Of a stretch of DNA of 64,000 bases, positions 37,010 through 44,573 are shown piece by piece. Every line of letters begins with the position of its first letter. Position 1 is the stretch's first letter. The translations under genes were made by a program, and so were the position numbers. The DNA comes from a virus, in the IMG/VR virus record IMGVR_UViG_3300048586_000548, positions 1-64,000 of that record; one strand, 5' to 3'. The notes beneath the pieces are model-generated. The model searched no databases. It saw nothing but the letters and a program-made list of their open reading frames with translations, and was not told the DNA's origin.

Positions 37010-38137
37010 TCAGTCCACCTCCATCACCGCGCGGACGTCGGCCTCTGACACCAGCTGGTAGTGGCGCTGCAGGGTTTCGATGTTCTTCCACCCGCCCGCA
37101 AACGCCACGTCCACCACCGGCAGGTGCTTGCGCTTGGTGGCCCACAACCGCCGGTACGGGTGGAACTTTCCACCTTCCAACGGAGGCACACCAGCTGTCT
37201 TTTCTGCGGACTGCAAACACGCCGCGGCGTAGTCGCCGTGCCAGTGCTCCTGGGGGTTGCTGATCTTAGGGAACAACCAAGGCCCTGGCACGTCGAGGGC
37301 TGTACGGGCCTCCAGCAAGGCCGCCAGGCGCGGCTGGAGCCACGAACTCACCGGCACCCACCCTGCCATACCTTCCTTGTCGGACTCCGCGCGCTTGTAC
37401 ACGCGCTCGAGTTGTACGTCCTCGAGCCGCAGTGCGCACAACGCCGAAACGCGCCACCCCAACGCTTTGACCAGATCCAGCAGCCCACCGAACAACCCTT
37501 GCGAACCCACCTGGTCTGCCACGGCACGCACCGCGTCGAAGCGCTCGTCCGACGCGATAGGCCGCCGGGGCTGCGGGGTGTCGGGAATCACGACCTGCAC
37601 GAGTGGGCTTCGAGTGATCAGCATCGCGGGGTTCTTCATCCCCAAGTTCACCACCCGACGAAGCCACTCCAAATCCAATCCCACCACGCGATCGGTGCAG
37701 TTGGCCTTGAGCGTCGTGTCCGGAATGTTCAACGTCCCGGCTTTGCGCTGCAGCTTAAAGCGCTCCAAGATCACCGGAGGCAGTGCGTGCACCGGTTGAT
37801 GCAGCGGCAACACCGCGCGCCAAATGCGGAGCTCCAGGGCATCGGTCTTGGCCTGCTTGGGGCGGCTCAGGGGCAGCCAATATTGGACGTACCAGTCCAG
37901 GAGCTGGGCCCAGGTCGTGCCCGGATCGCGGGTGGTGCCTTCGCGCACCGCGTACAATTCCGTGGCCAGCTCGAGGGCCGCGGCCTTGGCCTTCGTGAGC
38001 ACCTTGTCAGTCAATTGACGGTACCGGCGCTTCCGGGTGTTGGGATCCGTCCAGCGCAGCAACAACGGAGCTCCGGGACGGCGCCGAAGCACCGCCACCT
38101 TCGCGCCGTAGTGTCCCACCGAAGCGAGTTGTTCCAT
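37010..38137 (-). CDS. Tyrosine integrase 2
   Basis: A 375-residue integrase from ATG 38137, counting residues from there: Arg229 (G-W-R-V-S-A-L), a basic/Lys turn, His326 and Arg329 (F-H-P-Y-R-R), Trp350 in the H/W position (G-G-W-K-N) and Tyr360 (R-H-Y-Q). The N-terminus has an arm-binding-like basic strand region. An upstream GTG at 38194 is open, but using it would put the repeats at 38172-38192 inside the gene. No ribosome site is clear at either. Adjacent to the attP-like region. Confidence 0.88.
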   Translation of the reverse strand: MEQLASVGHYGAKVAVLRRRPGAPLLLRWTDPNTRKRRYRQLTDKVLTKAKAAALELATELYAVREGTTRDPGTTWAQLLDWYVQYWLPLSRPKQAKTDALELRIWRAVLPLHQPVHALPPVILERFKLQRKAGTLNIPDTTLKANCTDRVVGLDLEWLRRVVNLGMKNPAMLITRSPLVQVVIPDTPQPRRPIASDERFDAVRAVADQVGSQGLFGGLLDLVKALGWRVSALCALRLEDVQLERVYKRAESDKEGMAGWVPVSSWLQPRLAALLEARTALDVPGPWLFPKISNPQEHWHGDYAAACLQSAEKTAGVPPLEGGKFHPYRRLWATKRKHLPVVDVAFAGGWKNIETLQRHYQLVSEADVRAVMEVD

Positions 38138-38171
38138 GGGGAAAGAAGCTAGCGGGCCGGGTTCCGTTACA

Positions 38172-38192
38172 CAAATGGTGACATTGGTGACC
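38172..38192. repeat. Arm-type repeat variants upstream of integrase 2
   Basis: CAAATGGTGAC (38172-38182) and CATTGGTGACC (38182-38192) match the 12-bp repeats at 36754-37005. They lie where the integrase promoter should be, so they may be arm sites and also autoregulate the gene. Confidence 0.5.
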
Positions 38193-38206
38193 ACTGCCGG
38201 AGCGGA

Positions 38207-38416
38207 CTAGCTGGTGGGCGTTTCATCCTGCGACAACCACGCATGCTGGGCGGCCTGGTCCTGGAGCACCAACCCGTTGGTGCGGGCGAAGGCCAAACAT
38301 GCCGGGCACACCAACTCATAGCTTACTACCCGCTGACCGTCACGGCGACGGACAGCCAGAGCCACCGGCTCCGCCAGCAGCGCGGGCACGGGGTGGGCAC
38401 ACGCTCCGAAGGTCAC
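38207..38416 (-). CDS. Small Cys-containing protein (69 aa)
   Basis: GTG start overlapping the previous stop. C-A-H-P-V-P-A-L-L near the N-terminus and C-P-A-C-L-A-F in the middle suggest a zinc-binding module. Last gene of the leftward accessory cluster before integrase 2. Function unknown. Confidence 0.55.
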   Translation of the reverse strand: MTFGACAHPVPALLAEPVALAVRRRDGQRVVSYELVCPACLAFARTNGLVLQDQAAQHAWLSQDETPTS

Positions 38417-38823
38417 GGGGCACCTCGCACCAGCGCGTCAAGGTCCCACACACCCGCGGCGCGGATCAGTTTCTCGACCGGAGGCTGCGGCATCTGCTTC
38501 CGGCGCATCACGCACCACGCCGCGAGACCCCAGACCTCGTCGTGCTGCCACATGGCATACGCCGTGGGAATGGCGGTGAAGGGAAGCGGTTCCGCGTCGG
38601 CGCATCCCCAAGCAAACACGTCGCTGCAATTCACCGACAACTGCACCGCGTTCAACCGACGGCCCACCTTGTCGTCCTCGCCGTCATGCCAGAAACCATA
38701 CAGGCTCACCACCTCGTTGATCAGCAAGTGGGCCACCCGCAGCGACACCTCGGGAGAAAGGGCGTCGTCCGCGTCGTCCTGTGATTCGGCTGTGACAGCT
38801 CCGGCAGCGATGCTTCGCGTCAC
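38413..38823 (-). CDS. Hypothetical protein (136 aa)
   Basis: GTG start, overlaps at both ends. Mostly helical with several tryptophans (G-F-W-H-D, A-M-W-Q-H, V-W-G-L-A-A-W). No family recognised. Confidence 0.55.
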   Translation of the reverse strand: MTRSIAAGAVTAESQDDADDALSPEVSLRVAHLLINEVVSLYGFWHDGEDDKVGRRLNAVQLSVNCSDVFAWGCADAEPLPFTAIPTAYAMWQHDEVWGLAAWCVMRRKQMPQPPVEKLIRAAGVWDLDALVRGAP

Positions 38824-39050
38824 GCTGCGCTCCCCGCGGTGTCACGGATGTACCGGGCGATCCACTCCTGCAGCTGGCGTTCGGTTTCGTCGCGGAAGCC
38901 CTTCATCGCGGTCAAGCTTTCCTCCAACGCCACCACGCGCTGAGCGAGCGCGATGCTTTCGTTCTCTGATGGACGCGAGCATCCGTGAACGCCGTAGCTA
39001 AAATCGCCCTTGGCGATGTTACGCACACGAGCGTTCGTCAGGTCAGTCAT
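38820..39050 (-). CDS. Hypothetical protein (76 aa)
   Basis: ATG 39050 is chosen to fit the overlap with the upstream stop. A basic N-terminus (N-A-R-V-R-N-I-A-K-G), then a coiled-coil-like helix of about 45 residues. Function unknown. Confidence 0.55.
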   Translation of the reverse strand: MTDLTNARVRNIAKGDFSYGVHGCSRPSENESIALAQRVVALEESLTAMKGFRDETERQLQEWIARYIRDTAGSAA

Positions 39051-39285
39051 GGGGCACTTCTTCAAGGAACGACACCACGCTCCGCCAGACGTCGTCATCC
39101 GCCTCGCTCAGCATCATCCACCCCGCAGCAAAGCACTCGGAGTACGCTTCCCACGCTGCCAGCGCGTCCGGCTCGCTCAAGGCGAATCCCCGGGCCTCCG
39201 CAATGGCCACGATGCGCTCGATATCTGCTTGGTACACATGCGTTTCGGACGAGGGCGCACGAAAGCGCAGGCGACGTTCACTCAT
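39043..39285 (-). CDS. Hypothetical protein (80 aa)
   Basis: Overlaps both neighbours by eight bases. An Arg-rich start followed by helices with A-A-W-E-A-Y-S-E and D-D-V-W-R-S-V. No recognised domain. Confidence 0.55.
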   Translation of the reverse strand: MSERRLRFRAPSSETHVYQADIERIVAIAEARGFALSEPDALAAWEAYSECFAAGWMMLSEADDDVWRSVVSFLEEVPHD

Positions 39286-39535
39286 GCTCCAGCTCCTCCA
39301 TCGGCAGCCGGTACAGTACGAACGGGGTAGAGGGCCCCACGTACCCGCCGACGTAGTTGAACTCCAAGTATTCCTGCGCTTCATCGGCGCACATACCATC
39401 CCGCTCCATCAAGACTTCAATCATTTGCTGAAAGTCGTAGCACGCCACTGGTCCCACGCCGCAGCGTTCCACCAGGCCCAGCCAGGCAGACTCGAAGCCA
39501 GGCCAGCACAACAGTCCGTCCTGTTCAATTGGCAC
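39278..39535 (-). CDS. Conserved phage protein, unknown (85 aa)
   Basis: GTG 39535 lies five bases after GGAGG. The sequence V-P-I-E-Q-D-G-L-L-C-W-P-G-F-E-S-A, then V-A-C-Y-D-F, L-M-E-R-D-G-M and V-G-P-S-T-P-F matches small proteins I have seen in actinobacteriophage genomes. No function is known. Confidence 0.65.
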   Translation of the reverse strand: MPIEQDGLLCWPGFESAWLGLVERCGVGPVACYDFQQMIEVLMERDGMCADEAQEYLEFNYVGGYVGPSTPFVLYRLPMEELEHE

Positions 39536-39689
39536 TCGGCCTCCAACGCAGGTCGACCACATGCAGCAGGCAGATTGCCGAACACACCGCGGCGAAAATC
39601 GCTTCGAGCGGGTGTCCTTGGAGGTCAAGTACGAGTGCTTTCAGCAGGAAGTACGTGCCCAGGGCTCGCAGGATATTTTCCAAGGTCAC
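39525..39689 (-). CDS. Small membrane protein (54 aa)
   Basis: GTG start in an overlap with 39686. Two hydrophobic stretches (T-Y-F-L-L-K-A-L-V-L and A-I-F-A-A-V-C-S-A-I-C-L-L) and an Arg-rich end predict a two-span membrane protein. Function unknown. Confidence 0.5.
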   Translation of the reverse strand: MTLENILRALGTYFLLKALVLDLQGHPLEAIFAAVCSAICLLHVVDLRWRPSAN

Positions 39690-39934
39690 GTGCGCTCCTC
39701 GTAGTCACGGACGCGGGCAAGGGCGTCGTCAACTGCACACGAGAGGTCGAGTCGCAGACCGGACTTGTCCGCATGGACCACCGCCTCCGCGAGCTGCATC
39801 ATCGCCTCGGTGTGACTACCCGTCGGCGCAACGCCCCAGAACGTCCACTCGCCGTTTGCCTCACAGACGGCTTCAGTTTCTTGGCTCCACACCTCCACGC
39901 GGATCGGTGTGTCGGTTCCTCGCCGGGCGCTCAC
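39686..39934 (-). CDS. TEAMMQLAEA paralogue 1 (82 aa)
   Basis: Shares T-E-A-M-M-Q-L-A-E-A and a C-terminal A-L-A-R-V-R helix with 40853-41200. The beta-rich start has a W-S-Q-E-T segment in place of the zinc knuckles of its paralogue. GTG start, coupled at both ends. Confidence 0.6.
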   Translation of the reverse strand: MSARRGTDTPIRVEVWSQETEAVCEANGEWTFWGVAPTGSHTEAMMQLAEAVVHADKSGLRLDLSCAVDDALARVRDYEERT

Positions 39935-40170
39935 GGCGTGACCTTCGGACAGACCTTAATGCCCGGGTTGGCAGCCACGGCGGAATGCTGGATCAAGTGG
40001 ATCGGCAGTGCGATCGGCCACAGCACTCCGCCGAAGCGTGCCTTGTCCAATCCCTGGGGGTCGCCGGGACACGTATCACGGGCCAGCAACGAGGCAGTCC
40101 CCATACCAACCAGCACGTACAGGACCGCCCCTGAGAACAGACCCAAAAAGAACTTCCGAGCGTCGCTCAC
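39931..40170 (-). CDS. Small membrane protein (79 aa)
   Basis: GTG start overlapping the previous TGA. A hydrophobic segment at about residues 7-28 (F-F-L-G-L-F-S-G-A-V-L-Y-V-L-V-G) and a second near 47-58. Function unknown. Confidence 0.5.
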   Translation of the reverse strand: MSDARKFFLGLFSGAVLYVLVGMGTASLLARDTCPGDPQGLDKARFGGVLWPIALPIHLIQHSAVAANPGIKVCPKVTP

Positions 40171-40364
40171 GTGTTCTCCTCGAAAACGATTTCCCCGCTC
40201 ACGTGCTCGTAGTTGGCCGTAAAGCGGCACACCCCGCAGTTGTGCGGGTACATCGGCGGATCCATGGTCAGCACCGCACCCGTCGGATGCAGGGTGCCTC
40301 CGCACTTCGGACATTCGTGATCAATCCGAAAGGCGAGCATGGGGGTCCGGCGGCTATGACGCAT
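40167..40364 (-). CDS. Zinc-ribbon protein (65 aa)
   Basis: C-P-K-C-G-G and C-G-V-C, about 24 residues apart, form a zinc ribbon with a beta-rich surround. An internal Met at residue 9 is another possible start. Overlaps the upstream gene by 11 bases. Confidence 0.6.
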   Translation of the reverse strand: MRHSRRTPMLAFRIDHECPKCGGTLHPTGAVLTMDPPMYPHNCGVCRFTANYEHVSGEIVFEENT

Positions 40365-40545
40365 CAGTCACCTCCCATACCGCTTGGCGGAACGCGTAAT
40401 TCGCATCCGACTGCAGCTGGAGCAACTGCTCCCGATCGGCCTTATGGGCAGCCTCGCGGCTGTCTCCCTCGTACCAGTTGCGGTACCGCGCCTTCGCGTC
40501 CAGGTACTTGGCGAGGGCTTCGTGGTAGTCGTCGATGGGGTGCAT
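40354..40545 (-). CDS. Small helical protein (63 aa)
   Basis: ATG directly adjoins the HNH gene stop. Highly helical and charged (A-L-A-K-Y-L-D-A-K-A-R-Y). No motif. Confidence 0.55.
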   Translation of the reverse strand: MHPIDDYHEALAKYLDAKARYRNWYEGDSREAAHKADREQLLQLQSDANYAFRQAVWEVTDAS

Positions 40546-40860
40546 TCAACTGGTCCTTTGCAATTTGGGGCGCCATACTTGTGCCTTGCGGTCCGGCGCA
40601 CGGCGCTCAGCAGCCGACTGCAGTGGGTAGCCGAGCCCTCGACCCCGGTTGTGATTGCACGTCTGACACGCAGGCCGAAGGTTGTCGTCACGGTTCGTTC
40701 CACCGGCGTGCTTCGGCCGTAAGTGCTCCAACGTCATCTCGTCGAATGGCAGCAGGTTACGGCACCAATGGCACCGTACGATCCCGTCCGGCCAACGCGC
40801 GGCGTTGTACACCCGCAGGCGCCTCGCCTGGCTCGCCGAGCGGCGTGTCGGCTCAGCCAC
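40546..40860 (-). CDS. HNH endonuclease
   Basis: A 104-residue HNH nuclease. It has C-H-W-C-R-N, T-L-E-H-L-R-P-K-H-A-G-G, D-N-L-R-P-A-C and C-N-H-N-R-G: the His-Asn-His catalytic strand framed by zinc knuckles. GTG 40860 is chosen for GGGGGAGGG just upstream. It could be a packaging-associated nuclease or a free-standing homing enzyme. Confidence 0.85.
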   Translation of the reverse strand: MAEPTRRSASQARRLRVYNAARWPDGIVRCHWCRNLLPFDEMTLEHLRPKHAGGTNRDDNLRPACQTCNHNRGRGLGYPLQSAAERRAPDRKAQVWRPKLQRTS

Positions 40861-41200
40861 CCCTCCCCCTAAGCTCGCGGACGCGGGCGAGGGCGGCGCG
40901 GTAGGCCAACATGGCCGTCTGGCATCGCAACGCCACGTCTTGCGGTGGACCTTGTGCTCCATCGGTGAGATCGAAATGATCCTCTGCGGCCTCCATCTCC
41001 TCCGCCGCCTCCGCGAGCTGCATCATGGCCTCGGTGAGCGAGCCGGGGGCGGTCGGCAATGACTCTGTGCCCCGTCCAAGGCATCGGATGCAGGACCACT
41101 GCTTCGGCGGGATGCCGAGGCCCCCGCTACCGTAATGCGGGTCGCGCCCCGTACCAGCGCACGCGGGACAGACCACCTCCACGCTGATCGGCTCACCCAT
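40853..41200 (-). CDS. TEAMMQLAEA paralogue 2 with DnaJ-like zinc knuckles (115 aa)
   Basis: The N-terminal part has C-P-A-C-A-G-T-G and C-I-R-C-L-G-R-G, the paired C-x-x-C-x-G-x-G repeats of DnaJ zinc fingers. The second half repeats T-E-A-M-M-Q-L-A-E-A from 39686-39934 and a final A-L-A-R-V-R-E-L. Role unknown. Confidence 0.65.
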   Translation of the reverse strand: MGEPISVEVVCPACAGTGRDPHYGSGGLGIPPKQWSCIRCLGRGTESLPTAPGSLTEAMMQLAEAAEEMEAAEDHFDLTDGAQGPPQDVALRCQTAMLAYRAALARVRELRGRGG

Positions 41201-41450
41201 CCTTCCCCCCGATCTGGGCGAGGCGGGCTCGAAACGGAGCGGTGTGATAGCACCAATTGTCCATGCGGCATGCCGTCGAGCAGCACATGCTCTCGAGCTC
41301 GGTAAGCGCCGCCCTCGCAATCGCAATAGCCTCGTCGCGCTCCTGCCGCACGTCGGCGCAGGTGCTTCGATACGCGGCCCAATCCAGAATCCAGACCACC
41401 CCGGCCAGCAGAAGCAGCGGCAAGGCGAGCATTTCGATAGCATTGGTCAC
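41193..41450 (-). CDS. Membrane protein with cysteine-rich end (85 aa)
   Basis: GTG start. A hydrophobic segment (L-P-L-L-L-L-A-G-V-V-W-I-L) near the N-terminus, then a helix, then C-C-S-T-A-C and a W-C-Y. Possibly a membrane-anchored small protein. Function unknown. Confidence 0.5.
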   Translation of the reverse strand: MTNAIEMLALPLLLLAGVVWILDWAAYRSTCADVRQERDEAIAIARAALTELESMCCSTACRMDNWCYHTAPFRARLAQIGGKDG

Positions 41451-41659
41451 GGGTCACGCACCTTGACGCAGGAAATGGACACGGCCGCTCTGCTGGTGAC
41501 GTTGTTTGTGAAGCACACCACGCCGTATTCCGCAAACACGTGCACTCGGGGGCGGTCAGGGGCACTTGCGGCAGCCGCGCTCGGGGCCAACCACGCCCGG
41601 ACCACGGAGAGAACCGCGACGCCAAGCATGACCATCACCGCCGCCTCCCTACCCGACAT
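41447..41659 (-). CDS. Small membrane or exported protein (70 aa)
   Basis: An N-terminal hydrophobic helix (V-M-V-M-L-G-V-A-V-L-S-V-V) followed by an Ala-rich stretch (A-A-A-A-S-A) that resembles a signal-peptide cleavage region. Short beta-rich mature part. Function unknown. Confidence 0.5.
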   Translation of the reverse strand: MSGREAAVMVMLGVAVLSVVRAWLAPSAAAASAPDRPRVHVFAEYGVVCFTNNVTSRAAVSISCVKVRDP

Positions 41660-41903
41660 CCGCGGCCTCCCGTTCGTAGATCATCGCGAGCTCCGGCTCG
41701 CCGAGCTGGGAAACCTTGAGCGGTTCCGTACCCACGGACATGCGATAGATGTCCTCGGCGCAGCTACCCACGCACACCATCAACCGACGCCCATCGGGCA
41801 AGTCGCCCACGAAGGTGAAGGAGTACTTGTAGTAGCTGCAGAATTGGACCAGCACGTCGCCGTACCGGGCCAGCTGGTCGGCCGTCAGCTCTTCAGTTTG
41901 CAT
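41649..41903 (-). CDS. Hypothetical protein (84 aa)
   Basis: ATG 41903 is set by the eight-base overlap with the DUF4406 gene. Compact mixed fold with a C-S-Y-Y-K-Y-S-F-T-F strand. Overlaps its downstream neighbour by 11 bases. No family. Confidence 0.55.
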   Translation of the reverse strand: MQTEELTADQLARYGDVLVQFCSYYKYSFTFVGDLPDGRRLMVCVGSCAEDIYRMSVGTEPLKVSQLGEPELAMIYEREAADVG

Positions 41904-42708
41904 GCCGCGCCTCCGCCTGCTCACGCTCACGCACCATGGTCAGCGTTTCGGCGTAGCCCGCGATGTCCACGGCGTTGTCCCGCTTGGCCCGGTTCATCTC
42001 GCGGCTCACCTTGACCAGGATCATGGCCAACGCTACTTCCCCCGGCTCGATCGGGGCCGTGAGTTTTTCCCGCCACATCCCGGACCACATCGCGGCCGTG
42101 CGGCTGAAGTCCACGATCGGGTGACCGTAGTCCGCCCCACGGTTGCCGTGCACCAGCCGCTGGGCTTCCTCGAGTGCCGACTCGTTCGGCACCACCGGCG
42201 GGGGCGCGGTGTCAGGAATGGTCGTATGCAGCAGGGCGTCGCGGACCTCGAGCCCCAGCGCACGGGCAATATCATGCTCCAGCCGCGCCCCCTTGCTGTG
42301 CTCCCAGCCGGGAAGGAGGGCAATGGCGTCCACACTCAGCAGCGCCTTGATGTCTTCGCGCATGTACACGGGGTAGGACAAGGTCTGGTCGCCGTCGAAG
42401 TGGTCGGCCGGGTTGACAACCTGCCACCCTTCACGACGCCAATCCGCGGCAGCCGCATGGAACGCTGGGAAGTTGTAGTCCTCGATGCCTGTCATCGGGC
42501 CGGAGATGTACACTCGACTACTCGTCATCCGTTGCTCCTCAAGATTTGGTGTCAGCCCGGAGCCGCCACAGGCTTCGCAAGCATGTTGTTCTTGTCCAGG
42601 CTCGGGGTCGCCGCAGCATTCCCCCGAGTCTCGTGCGCGCATGCAGCACTGCGGCACCGTAGCGAGGTAATAGCCGTCACCCCCGCACGCCCCGCAGGGG
42701 TGGTACAT
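41893..42708 (-). CDS. DnaJ-like knuckles, DUF4406 and DUF6378 fusion
   Basis: A 271-residue protein in three parts. Residues 1-55 have C-G-A-C-G-G-D-G and C-E-A-C-G-G-S-G knuckles. Next is DUF4406 (V-Y-I-S-G-P-M-T-G, V-V-N-P-A-D-H, A-L-L-P-G-W-E-H-S-K-G-A), related to nucleoside 2-deoxyribosyltransferases. The end is DUF6378 (H-G-N-R-G-A-D-Y-G-H, V-K-V-S-R). ATG 42708 overlaps the dUTPase stop (TGATG); an internal ATG at 42528 with GAGGAG may give a form without knuckles. Points to nucleotide or nucleoside metabolism beside dUTPase. Confidence 0.7.
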   Translation of the reverse strand: MYHPCGACGGDGYYLATVPQCCMRARDSGECCGDPEPGQEQHACEACGGSGLTPNLEEQRMTSSRVYISGPMTGIEDYNFPAFHAAAADWRREGWQVVNPADHFDGDQTLSYPVYMREDIKALLSVDAIALLPGWEHSKGARLEHDIARALGLEVRDALLHTTIPDTAPPPVVPNESALEEAQRLVHGNRGADYGHPIVDFSRTAAMWSGMWREKLTAPIEPGEVALAMILVKVSREMNRAKRDNAVDIAGYAETLTMVREREQAEARHAN

Positions 42709-43223
42709 CAAACACTCACGCCGGTGGACCCGAAGCCGCCCGTACGCTCCGTGGACTGCCCCACCGTCCCGACCTGCCAGTAGGCTTCGTGGCGCGGCTG
42801 GATGACCAGCTGGGCCACGCGATCGTGGTGGTTCAGCAGCGCCGCCCGGCTCGACACGTTGGTCAGCACGACGGCCCACTCGCCGGGGTAGTCCTCGTCG
42901 ATCGTCCCGGGAGAGTTGACCACCACCAGGCCCTGCTTCAGCGCCAGCCCCGAGCGGCTCCGCACCTGACATTCCCAGCCCGTCGGCAGCTGCGCCCGGA
43001 ATCCCAGCGGCACGGCCGCCCGGTCCCCGGGGTTCAGCCAGAAGCCCAGCCCTTCCACCTTGACCACGCGCTGCTCATTGGTGCGGCTGTACACCACCAC
43101 GCCCTGGTCTTCCCGCAGGGCGGACAAGTGCGCGTAGGCGTCCATGCCCGCTGAACCGGCCGTGCTGTACGTCGGCAGCGCGGCGTCCGGGTAGAGCGGT
43201 TCGATTACGACTGTTGCTTGCAC
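42708..43223 (-). CDS. dut: dUTPase
   Basis: A 171-residue trimeric-type dUTP diphosphatase, which hydrolyses dUTP to dUMP for ThyX. The five motifs are present: A-G-M-D-A, R-S-R-S-G-L-A, G-T-I-D-E-D-Y-P-G-E, D-R-V-A-Q-L and a C-terminal G-G-F-G-S-T-G. GTG 43223 is chosen because GGGGGAG lies just upstream. The body overlaps the end of the membrane protein gene at 43205-43417. Confidence 0.93.
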   Translation of the reverse strand: MQATVVIEPLYPDAALPTYSTAGSAGMDAYAHLSALREDQGVVVYSRTNEQRVVKVEGLGFWLNPGDRAAVPLGFRAQLPTGWECQVRSRSGLALKQGLVVVNSPGTIDEDYPGEWAVVLTNVSSRAALLNHHDRVAQLVIQPRHEAYWQVGTVGQSTERTGGFGSTGVSV

Positions 43224-43417
43224 GACGTGCTCCCCCGAAAGGCTGAGGCCACCAGCCACACGCCCGCGCCACCCACCCACGCCGTGCCCGTAGGTACCAC
43301 GCCCGCACGCGCCAGCAGGGACCAGCCCAAAACGCACATGCCCACCTTCACGGCGACCAAGATCACCTTGGCCAGCAACAGTCCCATACCTTCTGCGATC
43401 GTATCCGTATTCGCCAC
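43205..43417 (-). CDS. Small membrane protein (70 aa)
   Basis: First gene after promoter-like copy D. Two hydrophobic segments (L-L-L-A-K-V-I-L-V-A-V-K-V-G and a W-V-G-G-A-G-V-W-L-V) with a short loop. Overlaps the dUTPase start by 19 bases. Function unknown. Confidence 0.55.
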   Translation of the reverse strand: MANTDTIAEGMGLLLAKVILVAVKVGMCVLGWSLLARAGVVPTGTAWVGGAGVWLVASAFRGSTSCKQQS

Positions 43418-43445
43418 TCCGCTACTCCCTCAAAGGTTCCTCACC

Positions 43446-43470
43446 ATTCGCTCGGCAGGGCGCCACCTTA
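43446..43470 (-). promoter_or_regulatory. Bipartite promoter-like element, exact copy D
   Basis: On the minus strand TAAGGT (43470-43465), 14 bases, CGAAT (43450-43446). It lies between a terminator and the 43205-43417/dUTPase operon. Here the TAA is not a stop codon, so the element does not depend on one. Confidence 0.7.
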
Positions 43471-43479
43471 CAAACGACA

Positions 43480-43503
43480 AACGCCAGCTGGTGAGCTGGC
43501 GTT
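43480..43503 (-). terminator. Intrinsic terminator of the tail/lysis operon
   Basis: Perfect ten-base arms, AACGCCAGCT (43480-43489) and AGCTGGCGTT (43494-43503), around a four-base loop. On the minus strand TTTGTCGTTTG follows. It ends the leftward tail operon and protects the next promoter. Confidence 0.85.
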
Positions 43504-43529
43504 GGGGCGACGGACAATCGGGTGGTGGG

Positions 43530-44243
43530 CTAGAACACGTAGCGCAGGCTGACACTGGCGTGGGGACCGCGCATCTTGCCGTCCCACAGGTACATGCCGA
43601 AGTCCGCGGAGGGGACCAGGCCCTTGCCCACCTCAAACGCCATCCCTGCCCGCACCTGGGCGGGACCGGTGGGTGAATACGACCCTTCGATGTAGTTGTA
43701 GACTCGCTTCCGGGGCAGTGGCACGTCCACGTACGGGATCTGCACCTCCGCCAGCTCTCCGCGCCAATTCACCACGGCGAAGTGCGCGTCACCCGTGCGC
43801 ACAATGCCCACCTGAGGGCTGAAGGCGGGACGCGTCAGCTGGTACTCCACACTCAAGGGCCCAAAGGCGGGCGGGGCGGTCACTTTTCCGGCGATCACTC
43901 CCGCAAAGGTGGAGTCCAAGAACTCGGCGGTGCGGGTCTCGCCGATCACCTCGGTGTACAAGGTGTCGTGGCGCACCAGCGTGTCCCGCTTGGGCACCCC
44001 GATCTGCACCCCAGCGATCAGCTTCCCGTTGAGCTGGCGCGCGGCCTTCAGCAGTTCTGCCAGGGAGTCGCGCTCCACGACCGTGACGGCCAAGCGCGCG
44101 GCGGTCTCGGCGCTCAGGCGCTGCTCGGCGATCGCCTTCGCCTTGTTCGTCCGGGACGCGGCAAGCGCGCTCGAGACCACGCGATACCCCAGCGCGGCGA
44201 GCAGCAGCCCACCCACAAGCAACGCCCAATGTTGACGCTTCAT
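43530..44243 (-). CDS. Envelope-spanning protein, possible spanin-like (237 aa)
   Basis: An N-terminal membrane span (about residues 7-29), a helical stretch (30-80), a beta-rich region and a final strand ending V-S-L-R-Y-V-F. A terminal Phe after alternating residues is the usual signal for outer-membrane beta-barrel insertion. A protein fixed in both membranes would fit a unimolecular spanin. It sits just after another membrane protein (44240) and before the terminator, a typical lysis-gene place. No endolysin was found. Confidence 0.5.
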   Translation of the reverse strand: MKRQHWALLVGGLLLAALGYRVVSSALAASRTNKAKAIAEQRLSAETAARLAVTVVERDSLAELLKAARQLNGKLIAGVQIGVPKRDTLVRHDTLYTEVIGETRTAEFLDSTFAGVIAGKVTAPPAFGPLSVEYQLTRPAFSPQVGIVRTGDAHFAVVNWRGELAEVQIPYVDVPLPRKRVYNYIEGSYSPTGPAQVRAGMAFEVGKGLVPSADFGMYLWDGKMRGPHASVSLRYVF

Positions 44244-44572
44244 CGTCCGCGCACCAACAGCGACTGGATCGCGTCGAGCTTTTTGGAGACGTCCTCGAAT
44301 TGCCGCTGGACGGTGTTGCTCAGGTCATCGACGCGGCGGCTCAGCGCAGGCGGGCCGCCACTCGCCAGGTCGCGCTCGAGCAGGGACAGTTGGGTCTCGA
44401 GCTTGGCCACCCGCTCCAACGCGCCGCGGCTGATTTCTCGTTCCCCGCTACTGTTGAGCAGGAGCACAAAAAAGGCTCCCATCACTGCGGGAACCGCCCA
44501 ATTCAGCATGCGGGCAGTAAAACTGGACCAGGTGCCCGTCATGCTGTCGCTGGGGCGCTTTGTTGGTGTCAT
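44240..44572 (-). CDS. Single-span coiled-coil membrane protein (110 aa)
   Basis: One span (W-A-V-P-A-V-M-G-A-F-F-V-L-L-L) near residues 25-41, then a long heptad-rich coil. It could be a holin or an inner-membrane spanin subunit; its place next to 43530 supports a lysis role. ATG 44572 directly follows a long hairpin; Met11 (44542) is an alternative. Confidence 0.5.
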   Translation of the reverse strand: MTPTKRPSDSMTGTWSSFTARMLNWAVPAVMGAFFVLLLNSSGEREISRGALERVAKLETQLSLLERDLASGGPPALSRRVDDLSNTVQRQFEDVSKKLDAIQSLLVRGR

Positions 44573-44573
44573 G

